This document shows, one piece after another, positions 1-7,798 of a stretch of DNA of 9,952 bases. Source of the stretch: Oribacterium sp. UBA5894 (lineage in GTDB: Bacteria > Bacillota > Clostridia > Lachnospirales > Lachnospiraceae); NCBI GenBank assembly GCA_002431355.1, contig DJEQ01000103.1, positions 3,785 through 13,736 on the forward strand, written 5' to 3'. The notes under the pieces were generated by a model. The model had not been told where the DNA came from and made no database searches. It was given only the letters and a program-made list of their open reading frames with translations. The translations under genes were made by a program, and so were the position numbers. Within the stretch, counting starts at the first letter, position 1, and every line of letters starts with the position of its first letter.

Positions 1-1247
1 ATGCCCTGCAGTGCGGCCTGATAGCTCAGGACCGCAGCGGAAGCATTGACGGCGGAAATATCCGCCTGCATCTTCGAGGCGATATACTGAAGCTCGGTGC
101 CTGCATAATCCGTCGCACTCACCATGCCAGCGGCGAACATGCGGTCTGCCGATGCCTTCTGTCGATCGGCGATCTGGAAGCCGAGCTGTGCAGATTCGTA
201 CTGTGTACCTGCCTGCACGGCGGCATTGTAGAGATCCGTCATCGAAATGTTCAGGTTCTGCTCCGCGGAGCGCCGCGCAATATCGGTCGTGGTATAGCCG
301 GTCAGGTTCTTATCGACCGTCCCCATCGCTGTTCCATAGCTCACATTATGGAGCTTCGCCTCGGCGATATCTGCTTCGAGATTCCGCCCCGCCATGTAGC
401 TTGCATCATACGCCGGAAGCGTTCCGATCGTCACCTTCGCAGTATCCGCCGCATTCCAGCCAAGCGTCAGCGCGATCGCATCCCGGACGGAGCGAAGCTG
501 CTCCTCTGTCTTGGAAAGGGAGAGCTGCGCCCCCTGAAGATTCACCTGGGCCTGCTGCACCTCGAGTGCTGTGGCGCTTCCAAGGGCCTGCTGCCTTGTA
601 CTCCGCTCCAGCATCCGCTGATACATCGCGACCTGCGCCTGATACATATCCCGAAGCTCTACGAGACTCTGGTAGCCGACGAAGGCACTGTTCATGCCCG
701 CAATCAACGCGACCTTCGAGGGATGAAGTCCCTGCTTCAGCTTCGTGACCAAGGTGGAAATCCCGCTGTTGGTCTGGTTCTCAAGTGCCTTTGGGCTCTC
801 ACTTCCCGAACCGATGGCGGCTTCCATGAGCTTTGCCTGCATGAGCAGGGCCTGTTTCTCCTCTGCGCTCGTGCTGCTTTCTGCCTGATCCCTGAGATCG
901 GAAATCGTGTCCCGCATATCCTTGATAGCGCTCGACAGTGCATCCGACATCTCCACCATACTGCTCGCATTCGCCGAAATCATCGCCGTCTGCGTCTTTC
1001 CAAGGATGCTTCGATACTCCACGAGATTCGGAATCTCACTGTACTCGATGACGTCATCCTGCAGCGCTGCCCAGGTCGCGTCGTCCATTCCATCCGGCCT
1101 TCCAGAGGCATCCTGTCCCGTTAAGTTTGTGCTTTCCCCATACAGTGGATGACTGATGACCGTAGTCGCGGCCCATGCCGGCGTCTCGAAGGCACCCGTG
1201 CCCACCACCAGGGCGAGCAGTAAGGCCCCCGCTCTTCTGTTTTTCAT
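1..1247 (-). CDS. TolC-family outer-membrane efflux protein, second copy (3' end cut by window edge)
   Basis: This frame reads open from an ATG at 1247-1245 to the left edge, giving 415 residues with no stop. The gene continues outside the window, probably only briefly, because TolC-family proteins usually run 420-480 residues. Residues 1-26 look like a signal peptide (basic MKNRR, hydrophobic core, AWA cleavage site), with no lipobox cysteine, so export across the inner membrane is expected. The rest is alanine/glutamine-rich, heptad-like helix typical of the periplasmic barrel. A mid-protein block with LEVQQAQ (228-234) and LGWN (262-265) marks the TolC internal repeat. It shares W-A-x-L-x-D-x-V-I near the N-terminus, the LEV..AQ block and LGWN with the gene upstream, so the two are paralogues. 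A Shine-Dalgarno AGGAGA at 1259-1254 sits 6 bases before the ATG. It is last in the visible efflux operon, 37 bases after its paralogue. Its role as exit duct is inferred from family and context. Confidence 0.9.
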   Translation of the reverse strand, partial: MKNRRAGALLLALVVGTGAFETPAWAATTVISHPLYGESTNLTGQDASGRPDGMDDATWAALQDDVIEYSEIPNLVEYRSILGKTQTAMISANASSMVEMSDALSSAIKDMRDTISDLRDQAESSTSAEEKQALLMQAKLMEAAIGSGSESPKALENQTNSGISTLVTKLKQGLHPSKVALIAGMNSAFVGYQSLVELRDMYQAQVAMYQRMLERSTRQQALGSATALEVQQAQVNLQGAQLSLSKTEEQLRSVRDAIALTLGWNAADTAKVTIGTLPAYDASYMAGRNLEADIAEAKLHNVSYGTAMGTVDKNLTGYTTTDIARRSAEQNLNISMTDLYNAAVQAGTQYESAQLGFQIADRQKASADRMFAAGMVSATDYAGTELQYIASKMQADISAVNASAAVLSYQAALQG

Positions 1248-1284
1248 TTCGCCTCTCCTATTCTACTTCATCTTCACCTTTTTC

Positions 1285-2469
1285 TCAGGATGACGTACCT
1301 GCACCTGCGAGGCCATCACGCCCTGCAAGGTAAGTAAAGTACGCGCTCTGAAGTGCATACTGATCAAGCTTCACCGTATACTCGGCAGCAGAGGCCTGGT
1401 ACTGTGCCGTCTCGAGCTCACGTGCACTGGAGGCGCCGCTGGCATAGCTCCGTGTTACACGGGCAAGTGTTGTCTGCAGATTCTGCAGATTGAGCTCGGC
1501 CTTCCGAAGCTCGTTCTGCGCATTCAGAAGATCATTGTAGCGTGCCTGCATGTTGGACTGCACCTGATTCTGATCATTGTTGACCGTAATCTGCGTCGTG
1601 CTCTTCGTGGCATCGCTCTCCGCAAGCTCCAGCTTCCGTGTATCAATGCGAAGCTGGTAGTTGTTCTGAAGCGCTGCCTGGGTATCCTGCGTAAGATCAA
1701 TCGCTGCGATCATTGCATCCGTCACCTCTGGTACGGCACAGATCGTCGGATTCGCATCATAATTCCAGCCGAGGTTCACGAGCACGGTCTGCCGTGCCTT
1801 CGTGGCAGCTGCCGTCGCGCTTTCAAGGCTTGCCTTCGCATCCTTCGCCGTCTTCTGCGCCGTCAGCACCTCCAGCTCTGTTCCCGTGCCCACGGAAAGC
1901 TTTCGCTCCGCAAGGCCGATCTGTGTTTCATCATAATCTGCCGTCAGCTGGTCCAGCTCCTTCGTGAGCTCCGAGGTATAGATCGCGATGATCTGCTGCT
2001 TCATGGCCTCTGTCATGCTCTTCTCACTCTTTTCATTCGTGAGCTTCACAACCTCGCGGTCCGAATTCTGAATCGTTGTGTCCAGATTTGCAAGGGCCTG
2101 GCTTCGCTTGAGCTCAGCTGCCGCATCCGACACATCACTGGTCCCTACCGAATTCTGGTAGGTATCCTCGATCGCCTGCAGGGCATCATCATAGTCGAGA
2201 TCATAGGTTCCGCTGCCATCATTGTTCCTGTAATTCAGCCAGAGGCTGGATACCGTCGGATTGTACTCATGCACAAGGTCCTGCAGCTCATCCCAGGTGA
2301 TCACATTGTCCCGAAGCGTCGCCCACTGCTCTGCCGTGCGCTCACGCTCATAGGAGGTCTGCGCCGGTGCCTTATCGACCTTTGCGCCCGTCACGGCGAA
2401 GGCCTGCCCCGACATCGACATCGTCAGTGCCAGGGTCAGTGCCATCACGCGCTTTCCGTTCCACTTCAT
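1285..2469 (-). CDS. TolC-family outer-membrane efflux protein, first copy
   Basis: This encodes 394 residues. Residues 1-25 form a signal peptide (MKWNGKR, a hydrophobic stretch, then QAFA as the probable cleavage site), with no lipobox. A short N-terminal block follows (WATLRDNVITWDELQDLV, residues 49-66), matching the start of the neighbouring paralogue. Then come long amphipathic helices rich in Ala, Gln, Thr and Leu, with the repeat-joining block GTELEVLTAQ (196-205) and NLGWN (232-236), and a C-terminal helix ending YFTYLAG. This is the two-repeat helical plan of TolC trimers, at the short end of the family range. It follows the RND permease after 108 bases, which fits the outer-membrane duct of that pump. 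AAGGAG at about 2482-2477 lies upstream of the ATG. Family assignment is firm; which substrate it passes cannot be read from sequence. Confidence 0.93.
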   Translation of the reverse strand: MKWNGKRVMALTLALTMSMSGQAFAVTGAKVDKAPAQTSYERERTAEQWATLRDNVITWDELQDLVHEYNPTVSSLWLNYRNNDGSGTYDLDYDDALQAIEDTYQNSVGTSDVSDAAAELKRSQALANLDTTIQNSDREVVKLTNEKSEKSMTEAMKQQIIAIYTSELTKELDQLTADYDETQIGLAERKLSVGTGTELEVLTAQKTAKDAKASLESATAAATKARQTVLVNLGWNYDANPTICAVPEVTDAMIAAIDLTQDTQAALQNNYQLRIDTRKLELAESDATKSTTQITVNNDQNQVQSNMQARYNDLLNAQNELRKAELNLQNLQTTLARVTRSYASGASSARELETAQYQASAAEYTVKLDQYALQSAYFTYLAGRDGLAGAGTSS

Positions 2470-2577
2470 GGTTTTCTCCTTCCTGTCTTCTGTTCATTGG
2501 AAGCCAATGCAGAGGATGCCGCTTCCGCAGCACCCAGCCACATCAGCATATCACATATTAGTCTACGCTAACATCCT
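2470..2577 (-). other. Intergenic spacer between RND permease and first TolC gene, with small hairpin
   Basis: This 108-base gap is the longest within the operon. It holds a perfect small inverted repeat, CATTGG-AAG-CCAATG (2495-2509), just upstream of the tolC ribosome site. There is no U-run after it, so it does not look like a terminator. I see no convincing internal promoter. The hairpin could mark an mRNA processing or stability point that sets the ratio of permease to duct, but that is speculation. Confidence 0.4.
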
Positions 2578-5500
2578 TTAATCTGGAAATCCTTCCGTCA
2601 TATCTGCGCTTTCCGTCGGCGTCGGATCATCGTCCGGCGTACCATAGCGCTCCCACTCGGCTGCCGCCTTCTTCTGGTAGTATTCCTCTGGATTCTGTCC
2701 TTCCATATAGCCGGCATCCGGTACATCCATGCTCAAATTTTTCTTCCGCTTATCCATCACAGAATAGTAGATCGGGAGCATCAGAAGTGCGAGGATCGTG
2801 GACGCCGTCAGACCACCGACATCAACAAGTGCAAGACCCTGCATCATCTGTCCATTGTCACCGAAGCCAATGGCCATCGGCACCATGGAGATGACCGTCG
2901 TAAGCGTCGTCATCAGGATTGGACGAAGTCGCGTTGCACCGGCTTCAATCAGTGCGCGGTGCATCGGCATCGCCATGCGATACTGGTTCACCGTGTCAAC
3001 ATACAGGATACCATTGTTTACAACCGTACCAATGAGCATCAGGAAGCCCAGCAGTGATGGCATCGAAAGCGTTGCATCCGATATCCACAGCAGGAAGAAC
3101 GAACCAATCAGTGCAAACGGGAGTGTCGTCATGACCATGAAGGAGAAGCGCATCGACTCGAACTGTGCGGCCATGACCACCCAGATCAGGAAGACGGCAA
3201 TGACCATCGCCATACCGAGGGAGCCAAACTCCTCTGCCATCATCTTATCGCTGGCGCTCTCTGCATGGCCTACGCCATTCACGAGATATTTGTCAACGAC
3301 CTCCTGATTAATCTTCGCGGCCGTATTCTCGTCTGCTGAGGACGTATAGTCTGCGGTGATCGTGGACTGGTACTTTCGATCGTCTCGTACGATGGTGGAT
3401 GGAGAGTCCTCCATCTTTACATCACAGATATCCTTCAGCTGTACCTGTGCACCGGTTGGCGTCGTCAGGAAGATGTCCTCCACCTTCTGGAGATTATCGT
3501 ACTCATCCTTCGGATACTCGACCTTGACATCGACATCCTCATCGTCCACCTGCATGGTGGTCGCCTTGGTCCCCGACAGCATGCCATAGAGCTGCTGTCC
3601 GACCTGTACCGGTGTCAGTCCTTCGGCACTTGCCTTGATCGGGTCCACATGGAACTTGACAAGTGGTGCCGCATTTTCCATCGACGAGTGCACAGCGGTC
3701 ACATCCTTCCGTCCCTGCATCTCTGTCACAATCTGATCCGTGGCCGCCTTCAGGTCATCGTAGTTCGTCGAGGTGATGATGGTGGAGTAGGTATCATTGC
3801 TCGTGGACATGGAAGACATCATGCTATAGGACTCCACCGTGATGACAGCGTCCTTCGTGCCATCGAGGGCCTTTCGCCATGCCGTTGCCTTGTCCTTCGT
3901 CGACATACTGCGGTCATCCTTCAGATAGGCCGTAACACTCGCACCGCCACCGCTCACCATGGACTGCATGCCGGAGCCGCCTGCGCTGACCATATAATTC
4001 TCCGTATCCGGATCTGCTGCCACCATGGCTTCAATCTGCTTCAGAATTTCATCCTGTGCCTCAATCTTTAAGCCTGGGCGCATGGTCACACTGATATTGA
4101 CCTGGCCCTGATCGGTCTGCGGCATCAGCTCCATACGAATCTGTGTTGCCAGTACCAGAGAAAGTATGAGAAGACCCACGGAGGTCAGCATAACCGCCTT
4201 CTTATGACGGAGCAGCTTCTCCATGATCTTCCGGTAGCCTCCCTGCATCACACGTACGCCCTTATAGGCAGGTGCCTTCGTATTCTCCTTCGGCTTATAC
4301 ATGACAAAGCAGAGCGGCACGATGGAAATCGCCGAAATGAGCGAGGCCAGCATACAGAAGACGATCGTAAAACCAAGCGGTGCAAAGAACTGACCGGACA
4401 GTCCCTGTAAAAAGGCCAGCGGAATAAACACGACGCAGGTCGTAATGGTCGAACCAAACACGGAACCACCGACGGTTTTCACTGCTTCCACCGCTGCGGT
4501 CCGCCGTGTTTTCGTGCCGATGGCGACATACTTATCCATTGCACGGAAGCAGGCCTCCAGTACGACGGTGGAGTTATCCACCATCATGCCGACGCCGAGC
4601 ACCAGCGCGGACATCGTAATCATATTCAGAGAGTAGCCCATCGCCCACATGGCAATGAGTGCCGTCAGAAGAGAAATCGGGATGGAGGTACCAACAATCA
4701 GCGACGCCTTCAGATCACCGAAGAAGATATAGATGATGGCCATGGAAATAATGACGGCCATGATCATGGTCTGGAACACAGAGTTTAAAGAGCTCTTGAT
4801 CATATCGGCCTGGTCCTGAATGACCACGACCTGAAGGTTCGGGTCCTTGGCCTGCAGCTCCTTCACCTCATCCATCACGTCCTCTGACATCGTCACGGCA
4901 GAGGAATCCTGGGTCTTCGTAATGCCGAGCATCATGGTGTCATTGCCATCATAACGACCGATGGCCGTCTGATCCTCCTGGGTCAGCTGCACCAGCGCCA
5001 CATCCTTCAGATAGATGGTATTGCCGTTTCCTGTAACGATGGGAATGTTCTGAAGGGACTGCACATCTGGATAACTTACCGAGGTGGTAACAGAAAGATC
5101 CTGTGAGCCGACACTCGTCGTACCTGCCGGATAACTGAAGTCTGCAGCTCCCACAATCTGTGCGATCGTGGACATGGAGAGATGATACTGCTTGAGCTTC
5201 TCCGGAATGAGCTGGATCTGCACGTACTGCTTCTGTCCGCCGGTCGTATCCACGGAGGCGACCGAGCTCAGCTTATTAAACTCCGGTGCGATGTCATTCT
5301 CTACATAATTATACATGTTCTCCTGGGTCGGATTCTGAACAGACAGGTACATCGATGCAGAGTCGTTCATGTTCATTTCCAGGAAGGTCGGATCATCGGC
5401 ACCATCCGGGAGACTGGACTTGATGGCATCAATCTTTTTCTTTAAGGCATCGTAGGCCTCATCCATGTTCGTGCCGTATTCATACTGCACGATGGTTAAA

Positions 5501-5769
5501 CCATAATTTTCCGAAGAACGGGAGGTCACTTCCTTTACATTGGAAAGAACCGACACGCCATCCTCAATGGGCTTCGTAATCAGCTTATCGACATCCTCTG
5601 GGGAAGCGCCGCCATAGGTCGTCGTGATGATCATCATCGGCATATCGATATCCGACATGAGCTCCATCTTCTGGTTCATGAGGGACATAATACCGAAAAA
5701 GATCAGACTGACAACCACGAGGAAGGTGGTAACCGGTCTTTTTAAGACGGTTTCAGTAATTTTATGCAT
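2578..5769 (-). CDS. RND-family efflux permease (AcrB/HAE1-like inner-membrane transporter)
   Basis: A full-length protein of 1063 residues, the usual size for AcrB-type pumps. TM1 is at about 12-31. The first porter domain (about 35-330) is followed by TM2-TM6 (about 332-490), then TM7 at about 525-542, a second porter domain (about 545-845), TM8-TM12 (about 850-1005), and a soluble acidic tail (1007-1063). RND hallmarks include the start RPVTTFLVV, TTYGGASPEDVDKLITKPIE (49-68), GDLKASLIVGTSIPISLLTA (351-370) and the TM4 motif GMMVDNSTVVLEA. The TM4 acidic pair of AcrB (D407 D408) appears as D398 N399, and the TM10 lysine position (AcrB K940) is N918 in GTVVNNGILYVD. Such pumps exchange protons for drugs, bile acids or other amphiphiles, taking substrate from the periplasmic side. 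It starts 17 bases after the adaptor stop, with AGGAGA at 5781-5776. Family is near certain; the substrate is unknown. Confidence 0.98.
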   Translation of the reverse strand: MHKITETVLKRPVTTFLVVVSLIFFGIMSLMNQKMELMSDIDMPMMIITTTYGGASPEDVDKLITKPIEDGVSVLSNVKEVTSRSSENYGLTIVQYEYGTNMDEAYDALKKKIDAIKSSLPDGADDPTFLEMNMNDSASMYLSVQNPTQENMYNYVENDIAPEFNKLSSVASVDTTGGQKQYVQIQLIPEKLKQYHLSMSTIAQIVGAADFSYPAGTTSVGSQDLSVTTSVSYPDVQSLQNIPIVTGNGNTIYLKDVALVQLTQEDQTAIGRYDGNDTMMLGITKTQDSSAVTMSEDVMDEVKELQAKDPNLQVVVIQDQADMIKSSLNSVFQTMIMAVIISMAIIYIFFGDLKASLIVGTSIPISLLTALIAMWAMGYSLNMITMSALVLGVGMMVDNSTVVLEACFRAMDKYVAIGTKTRRTAAVEAVKTVGGSVFGSTITTCVVFIPLAFLQGLSGQFFAPLGFTIVFCMLASLISAISIVPLCFVMYKPKENTKAPAYKGVRVMQGGYRKIMEKLLRHKKAVMLTSVGLLILSLVLATQIRMELMPQTDQGQVNISVTMRPGLKIEAQDEILKQIEAMVAADPDTENYMVSAGGSGMQSMVSGGGASVTAYLKDDRSMSTKDKATAWRKALDGTKDAVITVESYSMMSSMSTSNDTYSTIITSTNYDDLKAATDQIVTEMQGRKDVTAVHSSMENAAPLVKFHVDPIKASAEGLTPVQVGQQLYGMLSGTKATTMQVDDEDVDVKVEYPKDEYDNLQKVEDIFLTTPTGAQVQLKDICDVKMEDSPSTIVRDDRKYQSTITADYTSSADENTAAKINQEVVDKYLVNGVGHAESASDKMMAEEFGSLGMAMVIAVFLIWVVMAAQFESMRFSFMVMTTLPFALIGSFFLLWISDATLSMPSLLGFLMLIGTVVNNGILYVDTVNQYRMAMPMHRALIEAGATRLRPILMTTLTTVISMVPMAIGFGDNGQMMQGLALVDVGGLTASTILALLMLPIYYSVMDKRKKNLSMDVPDAGYMEGQNPEEYYQKKAAAEWERYGTPDDDPTPTESADMTEGFPD

Positions 5770-5786
5770 GTTTTTTCTCCTGTGGC

Positions 5787-6962
5787 TTAGTTCTGTGCTG
5801 CACTTGTTTCCGTAGCTTCTGTAGCGGCCTCCGTCGCTGCATCCGTGCCTTCCGTCTGTCCATCGGCATCCAGGATGCGCACCTCGGCACCATCATAGAT
5901 ATCTTCGGTCCAGCTGTTTACGATCTGCTCGCTGCCGTCGAGTCCATCGGTGACCTCATAGTTTTCGTTGTCCGAAATTCCGGTCGTAATGAACTTTCTC
6001 GTTACCTTTCCATCTGCATAGACATAAACATATGGATTTCCGCCCGAATAATATACGGCATCCACCGGCACAAGCAGTGTATGATCGGCTTCTGCTGCCA
6101 CCAGGGAAAGCTTCGTACTTGCACCATCGGTAAGCCCCGCTGCACCGCTGAGGGTTGCCTCCACAGGGAAAAGTCCCGACTGGGCATCCACGAGCGCACT
6201 GATCTTCGTAATCATACCGTCGTAGGTCTCACTGCCCTTCTCGACGGTAATCGCCTGCCCCAGGCTCAGATTCTGAAGAACATCCTCCGTCACATTGAAT
6301 TTTACGACCTTCGATCCATCGCCAGTGATGACGCAGAGCTGCGACTGCTGAGAAACCATCGCATGTAAGGTCATGTTCTGATTCTGCACCACACCATCGG
6401 CCGGCGCGGTCACCGTCGAATACTCCACCTGCGTGTTGTAATTCAGCTTCGCGCTGTCGGCCTGCGCCTTTGCAGCCTCGACCTGCGATGCTGCAGCCTG
6501 CGCTGAGTTTGCGGTCTGCTGATAGGTCTGTGCGGCAATGTCGCCAGATTCATAGAGCGGTGTCATACGGTTCACAGCATCCTGCGCCGTATTGGCCTGC
6601 AGCTGTGCGGCCTGAACGGAAGCGAGCGCCGCATCCATCGTGGACTTTGCGGCATCAATCTGCTTCTGATTATCGATCTTCGCAATTGGGTCCCCCGCAT
6701 GGACCGTCTGCCCGTTCTGTACGTAGATTTCGATCAGCTCTCCGGCTACCTTCGGTGTCACATAGTAGGTGTCCGATGGCTGAATCGTTCCCATCAGCGA
6801 GGTTGTCTGTTCAATACTGCCTTCCGTTGCCTGCGTCAATGTCACCGCCGGAAGCTCCTTCGTCTGGAGTTCCTCCTGTGGCTTCATTATGCGCGTCGCC
6901 ACGAGGGCAGCAAAGCCGATCACCACGACGGCGCCAATAGCGATTTTGACTGGTTTCTTCAT
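5787..6962 (-). CDS. RND efflux periplasmic adaptor (membrane-fusion protein, HlyD/AcrA type)
   Basis: This encodes 391 residues. I chose the ATG at 6962-6960 because AGGAGAGGA (6977-6967) lies directly upstream and the protein then begins with a classic anchor (MKKPVKI followed by a hydrophobic run to about residue 25). An in-frame ATG at 7073 would add 37 residues that overlap tetR and lack adaptor character. There is no lipobox cysteine, so it is probably held by the N-terminal helix. Domain order: lipoyl half at about 62-97 (VTPKVAGELIEIYVQNGQ), an Ala/Gln-rich coiled-coil hairpin at about 98-178, the second lipoyl half at about 180-213 (TVTAPADGVVQNQ), a beta-barrel at about 214-290, and a membrane-proximal domain at about 291-365. 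The tail is Ala/Thr/Glu-rich. It links the permease to the TolC duct in a hexameric sleeve. Position between tetR and the permease is the standard arrangement. Confidence 0.96.
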   Translation of the reverse strand: MKKPVKIAIGAVVVIGFAALVATRIMKPQEELQTKELPAVTLTQATEGSIEQTTSLMGTIQPSDTYYVTPKVAGELIEIYVQNGQTVHAGDPIAKIDNQKQIDAAKSTMDAALASVQAAQLQANTAQDAVNRMTPLYESGDIAAQTYQQTANSAQAAASQVEAAKAQADSAKLNYNTQVEYSTVTAPADGVVQNQNMTLHAMVSQQSQLCVITGDGSKVVKFNVTEDVLQNLSLGQAITVEKGSETYDGMITKISALVDAQSGLFPVEATLSGAAGLTDGASTKLSLVAAEADHTLLVPVDAVYYSGGNPYVYVYADGKVTRKFITTGISDNENYEVTDGLDGSEQIVNSWTEDIYDGAEVRILDADGQTEGTDAATEAATEATETSAAQN

Positions 6963-6966
6963 ATTA

Positions 6967-6977
6967 TCCTCTCTCCT
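6967..6977 (-). promoter_or_regulatory. Ribosome binding site fixing the adaptor start
   Basis: On the minus strand AGGAGAGGA lies 4-9 bases before the ATG at 6962. It supports this start over the in-frame ATG 37 codons upstream, which lies within the tetR coding region. Confidence 0.75.
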
Positions 6978-6993
6978 GTGTTCTATAGCTCTT

Positions 6994-7629
6994 TTACTGT
7001 TCATGAAAATGTGGATCCGCGCCCTCTCGAAGGATGGCAAGTTTCGTTTCAAAGCTCTGAAGAATCTCTGCATGCTTTGCTTCAGAATGTCCGATCAGTG
7101 CAAGAATCGCCATCATGGCGATGGCATTTCCAAGCTGGAGCGTGTTTGCAAACTGACTGGCACATGTACTCCGTCGGAAACAGCTCGAATCAATTTCCTT
7201 TCGCATCCACTCCATGTTCTGCTGGTTCAGCTGATCCCGTTCACTGCTTTCCGAGTAGGCAAAAACGCGCTGCATCATCCCGCTCTGCGTAAAAATATGG
7301 ATATCCTCCTGGACCCTTCCTGCTCGAATCATATCAGAAACGGTATGCACCCATTCTCGTATGGCTTCCCAATAGTTCCCCTGCTTCCGAAGAATGAGCT
7401 CACGGAAATACTGCTCGTTCCGTGTATCCTCATCCTGGAACACATAATGGAGAAGGTCCAGCTTATCCGTAAAGTAGGTATAGAAGCTTCCTCGCGAGAT
7501 GCCTGCATCCTTGATCATGCGGTTAATCGATGCATCTTCGAAGGGAACCCGTGCAAATTCATGTCGTGCTGCCTGCAATATTCTGTCTTTTTTGTCCTGG
7601 GAAAGCTTCTGAAATCTTTCCGTTGCCAT
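6994..7629 (-). CDS. TetR/AcrR-family transcriptional regulator, probable local repressor of the efflux operon
   Basis: This encodes 211 residues, the normal TetR size. The N-terminal DNA-binding domain starts at about residue 12 (KKDRILQAARHEFA). Its helix-turn-helix lies at about 33-52, with the family signature ASINRMIKDAGISRGSFYTY followed by FTDKLDLL. The rest (about 60-205) is the helical ligand-binding and dimer domain, which is not conserved enough to name the ligand. It has two cysteines (C150, C156) and several C-terminal histidines. It is the first gene of the operon, 31 bases ahead of the adaptor, so it would repress its own synthesis along with the pump. GAGGAGA at 7640-7634 sits 4 bases before the ATG. 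The regular TGACA/TGTCA array at the predicted start site (7753-7797) is the likely target. TetR membership is certain; the repressor role is inferred from position. Confidence 0.95.
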   Translation of the reverse strand: MATERFQKLSQDKKDRILQAARHEFARVPFEDASINRMIKDAGISRGSFYTYFTDKLDLLHYVFQDEDTRNEQYFRELILRKQGNYWEAIREWVHTVSDMIRAGRVQEDIHIFTQSGMMQRVFAYSESSERDQLNQQNMEWMRKEIDSSCFRRSTCASQFANTLQLGNAIAMMAILALIGHSEAKHAEILQSFETKLAILREGADPHFHEQ

Positions 7630-7752
7630 ACATTCTCCTCTCTTTTACGACCTTTCCGTGGCTTTTCTTCTTATTTATGAAGCCGGGACTGCCGATCTGG
7701 CATTTTTCAGACAGCACTCCAGCTCCATCAAAGAAGCATGCCGTCCAAAGCA
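7630..7752 (-). other. Leader of the tetR-efflux operon mRNA
   Basis: If transcription starts near 7792, this is the downstream part of a leader of about 160 nt. It holds the tetR ribosome site (7640-7634). I see no strong hairpin, U-run or riboswitch-like fold. An ATG at 7753-7751 opens a short frame that runs into tetR out of register and has no good ribosome site, so I do not call it a gene. Confidence 0.4.
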
Positions 7753-7797
7753 TGACAACCTGTCACTAAAAGTGACAAGCTGTCACGTGCATTGACC
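7753..7797. promoter_or_regulatory. Candidate operator array: 20-bp-periodic TGACA/TGTCA half-sites
   Basis: Half-sites read in order: TGACA 7753-7757, TGTCA 7761-7765, TGACA 7773-7777, TGTCA 7781-7785, and a final TGAC(C) 7793-7797. Each TGACA-N3-TGTCA palindrome repeats at exactly 20 bp, about two helical turns. The nested pair at 7761-7777 is a perfect 7-bp-arm palindrome, TGTCACT-AAA-AGTGACA. The array covers the predicted minus-strand transcription start and the first 40 transcribed bases, a position suited to repression. The adjacent TetR-family protein is the most likely binder. The TGTNA-N7-TNACA shape also recalls GlnR/TnrA sites, so another regulator cannot be excluded. Confidence 0.75.
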
Positions 7798-7798
7798 T

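Noticed and set aside
348..1124. A 258-codon open frame on the plus strand opposite the second tolC gene
   Set aside because: It lies antisense to a well-supported TolC-family gene, has no ribosome site, and its Arg/Leu/His-rich composition is what a GC-rich antisense frame gives.
2466..2549. 27-codon alanine-rich frame ending in an ATGA overlap with the first tolC start
   Set aside because: It has no ribosome site before either of its first ATGs and no recognisable features. The overlap is likely chance.
3649..4071. Plus-strand open frame opposite the permease
   Set aside because: Antisense to a clearly coding RND frame, with His/Arg-rich composition and no family resemblance.
6963..7073. 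Upstream extension of the adaptor to an ATG at 7073
   Set aside because: The added 37 residues overlap tetR and put a charged stretch before the membrane anchor. The internal ATG at 6962 has a strong ribosome site.
7559..7753. 64-codon minus-strand frame from the operon leader into tetR
   Set aside because: It overlaps tetR in another frame, lacks a good ribosome site and resembles nothing I know.
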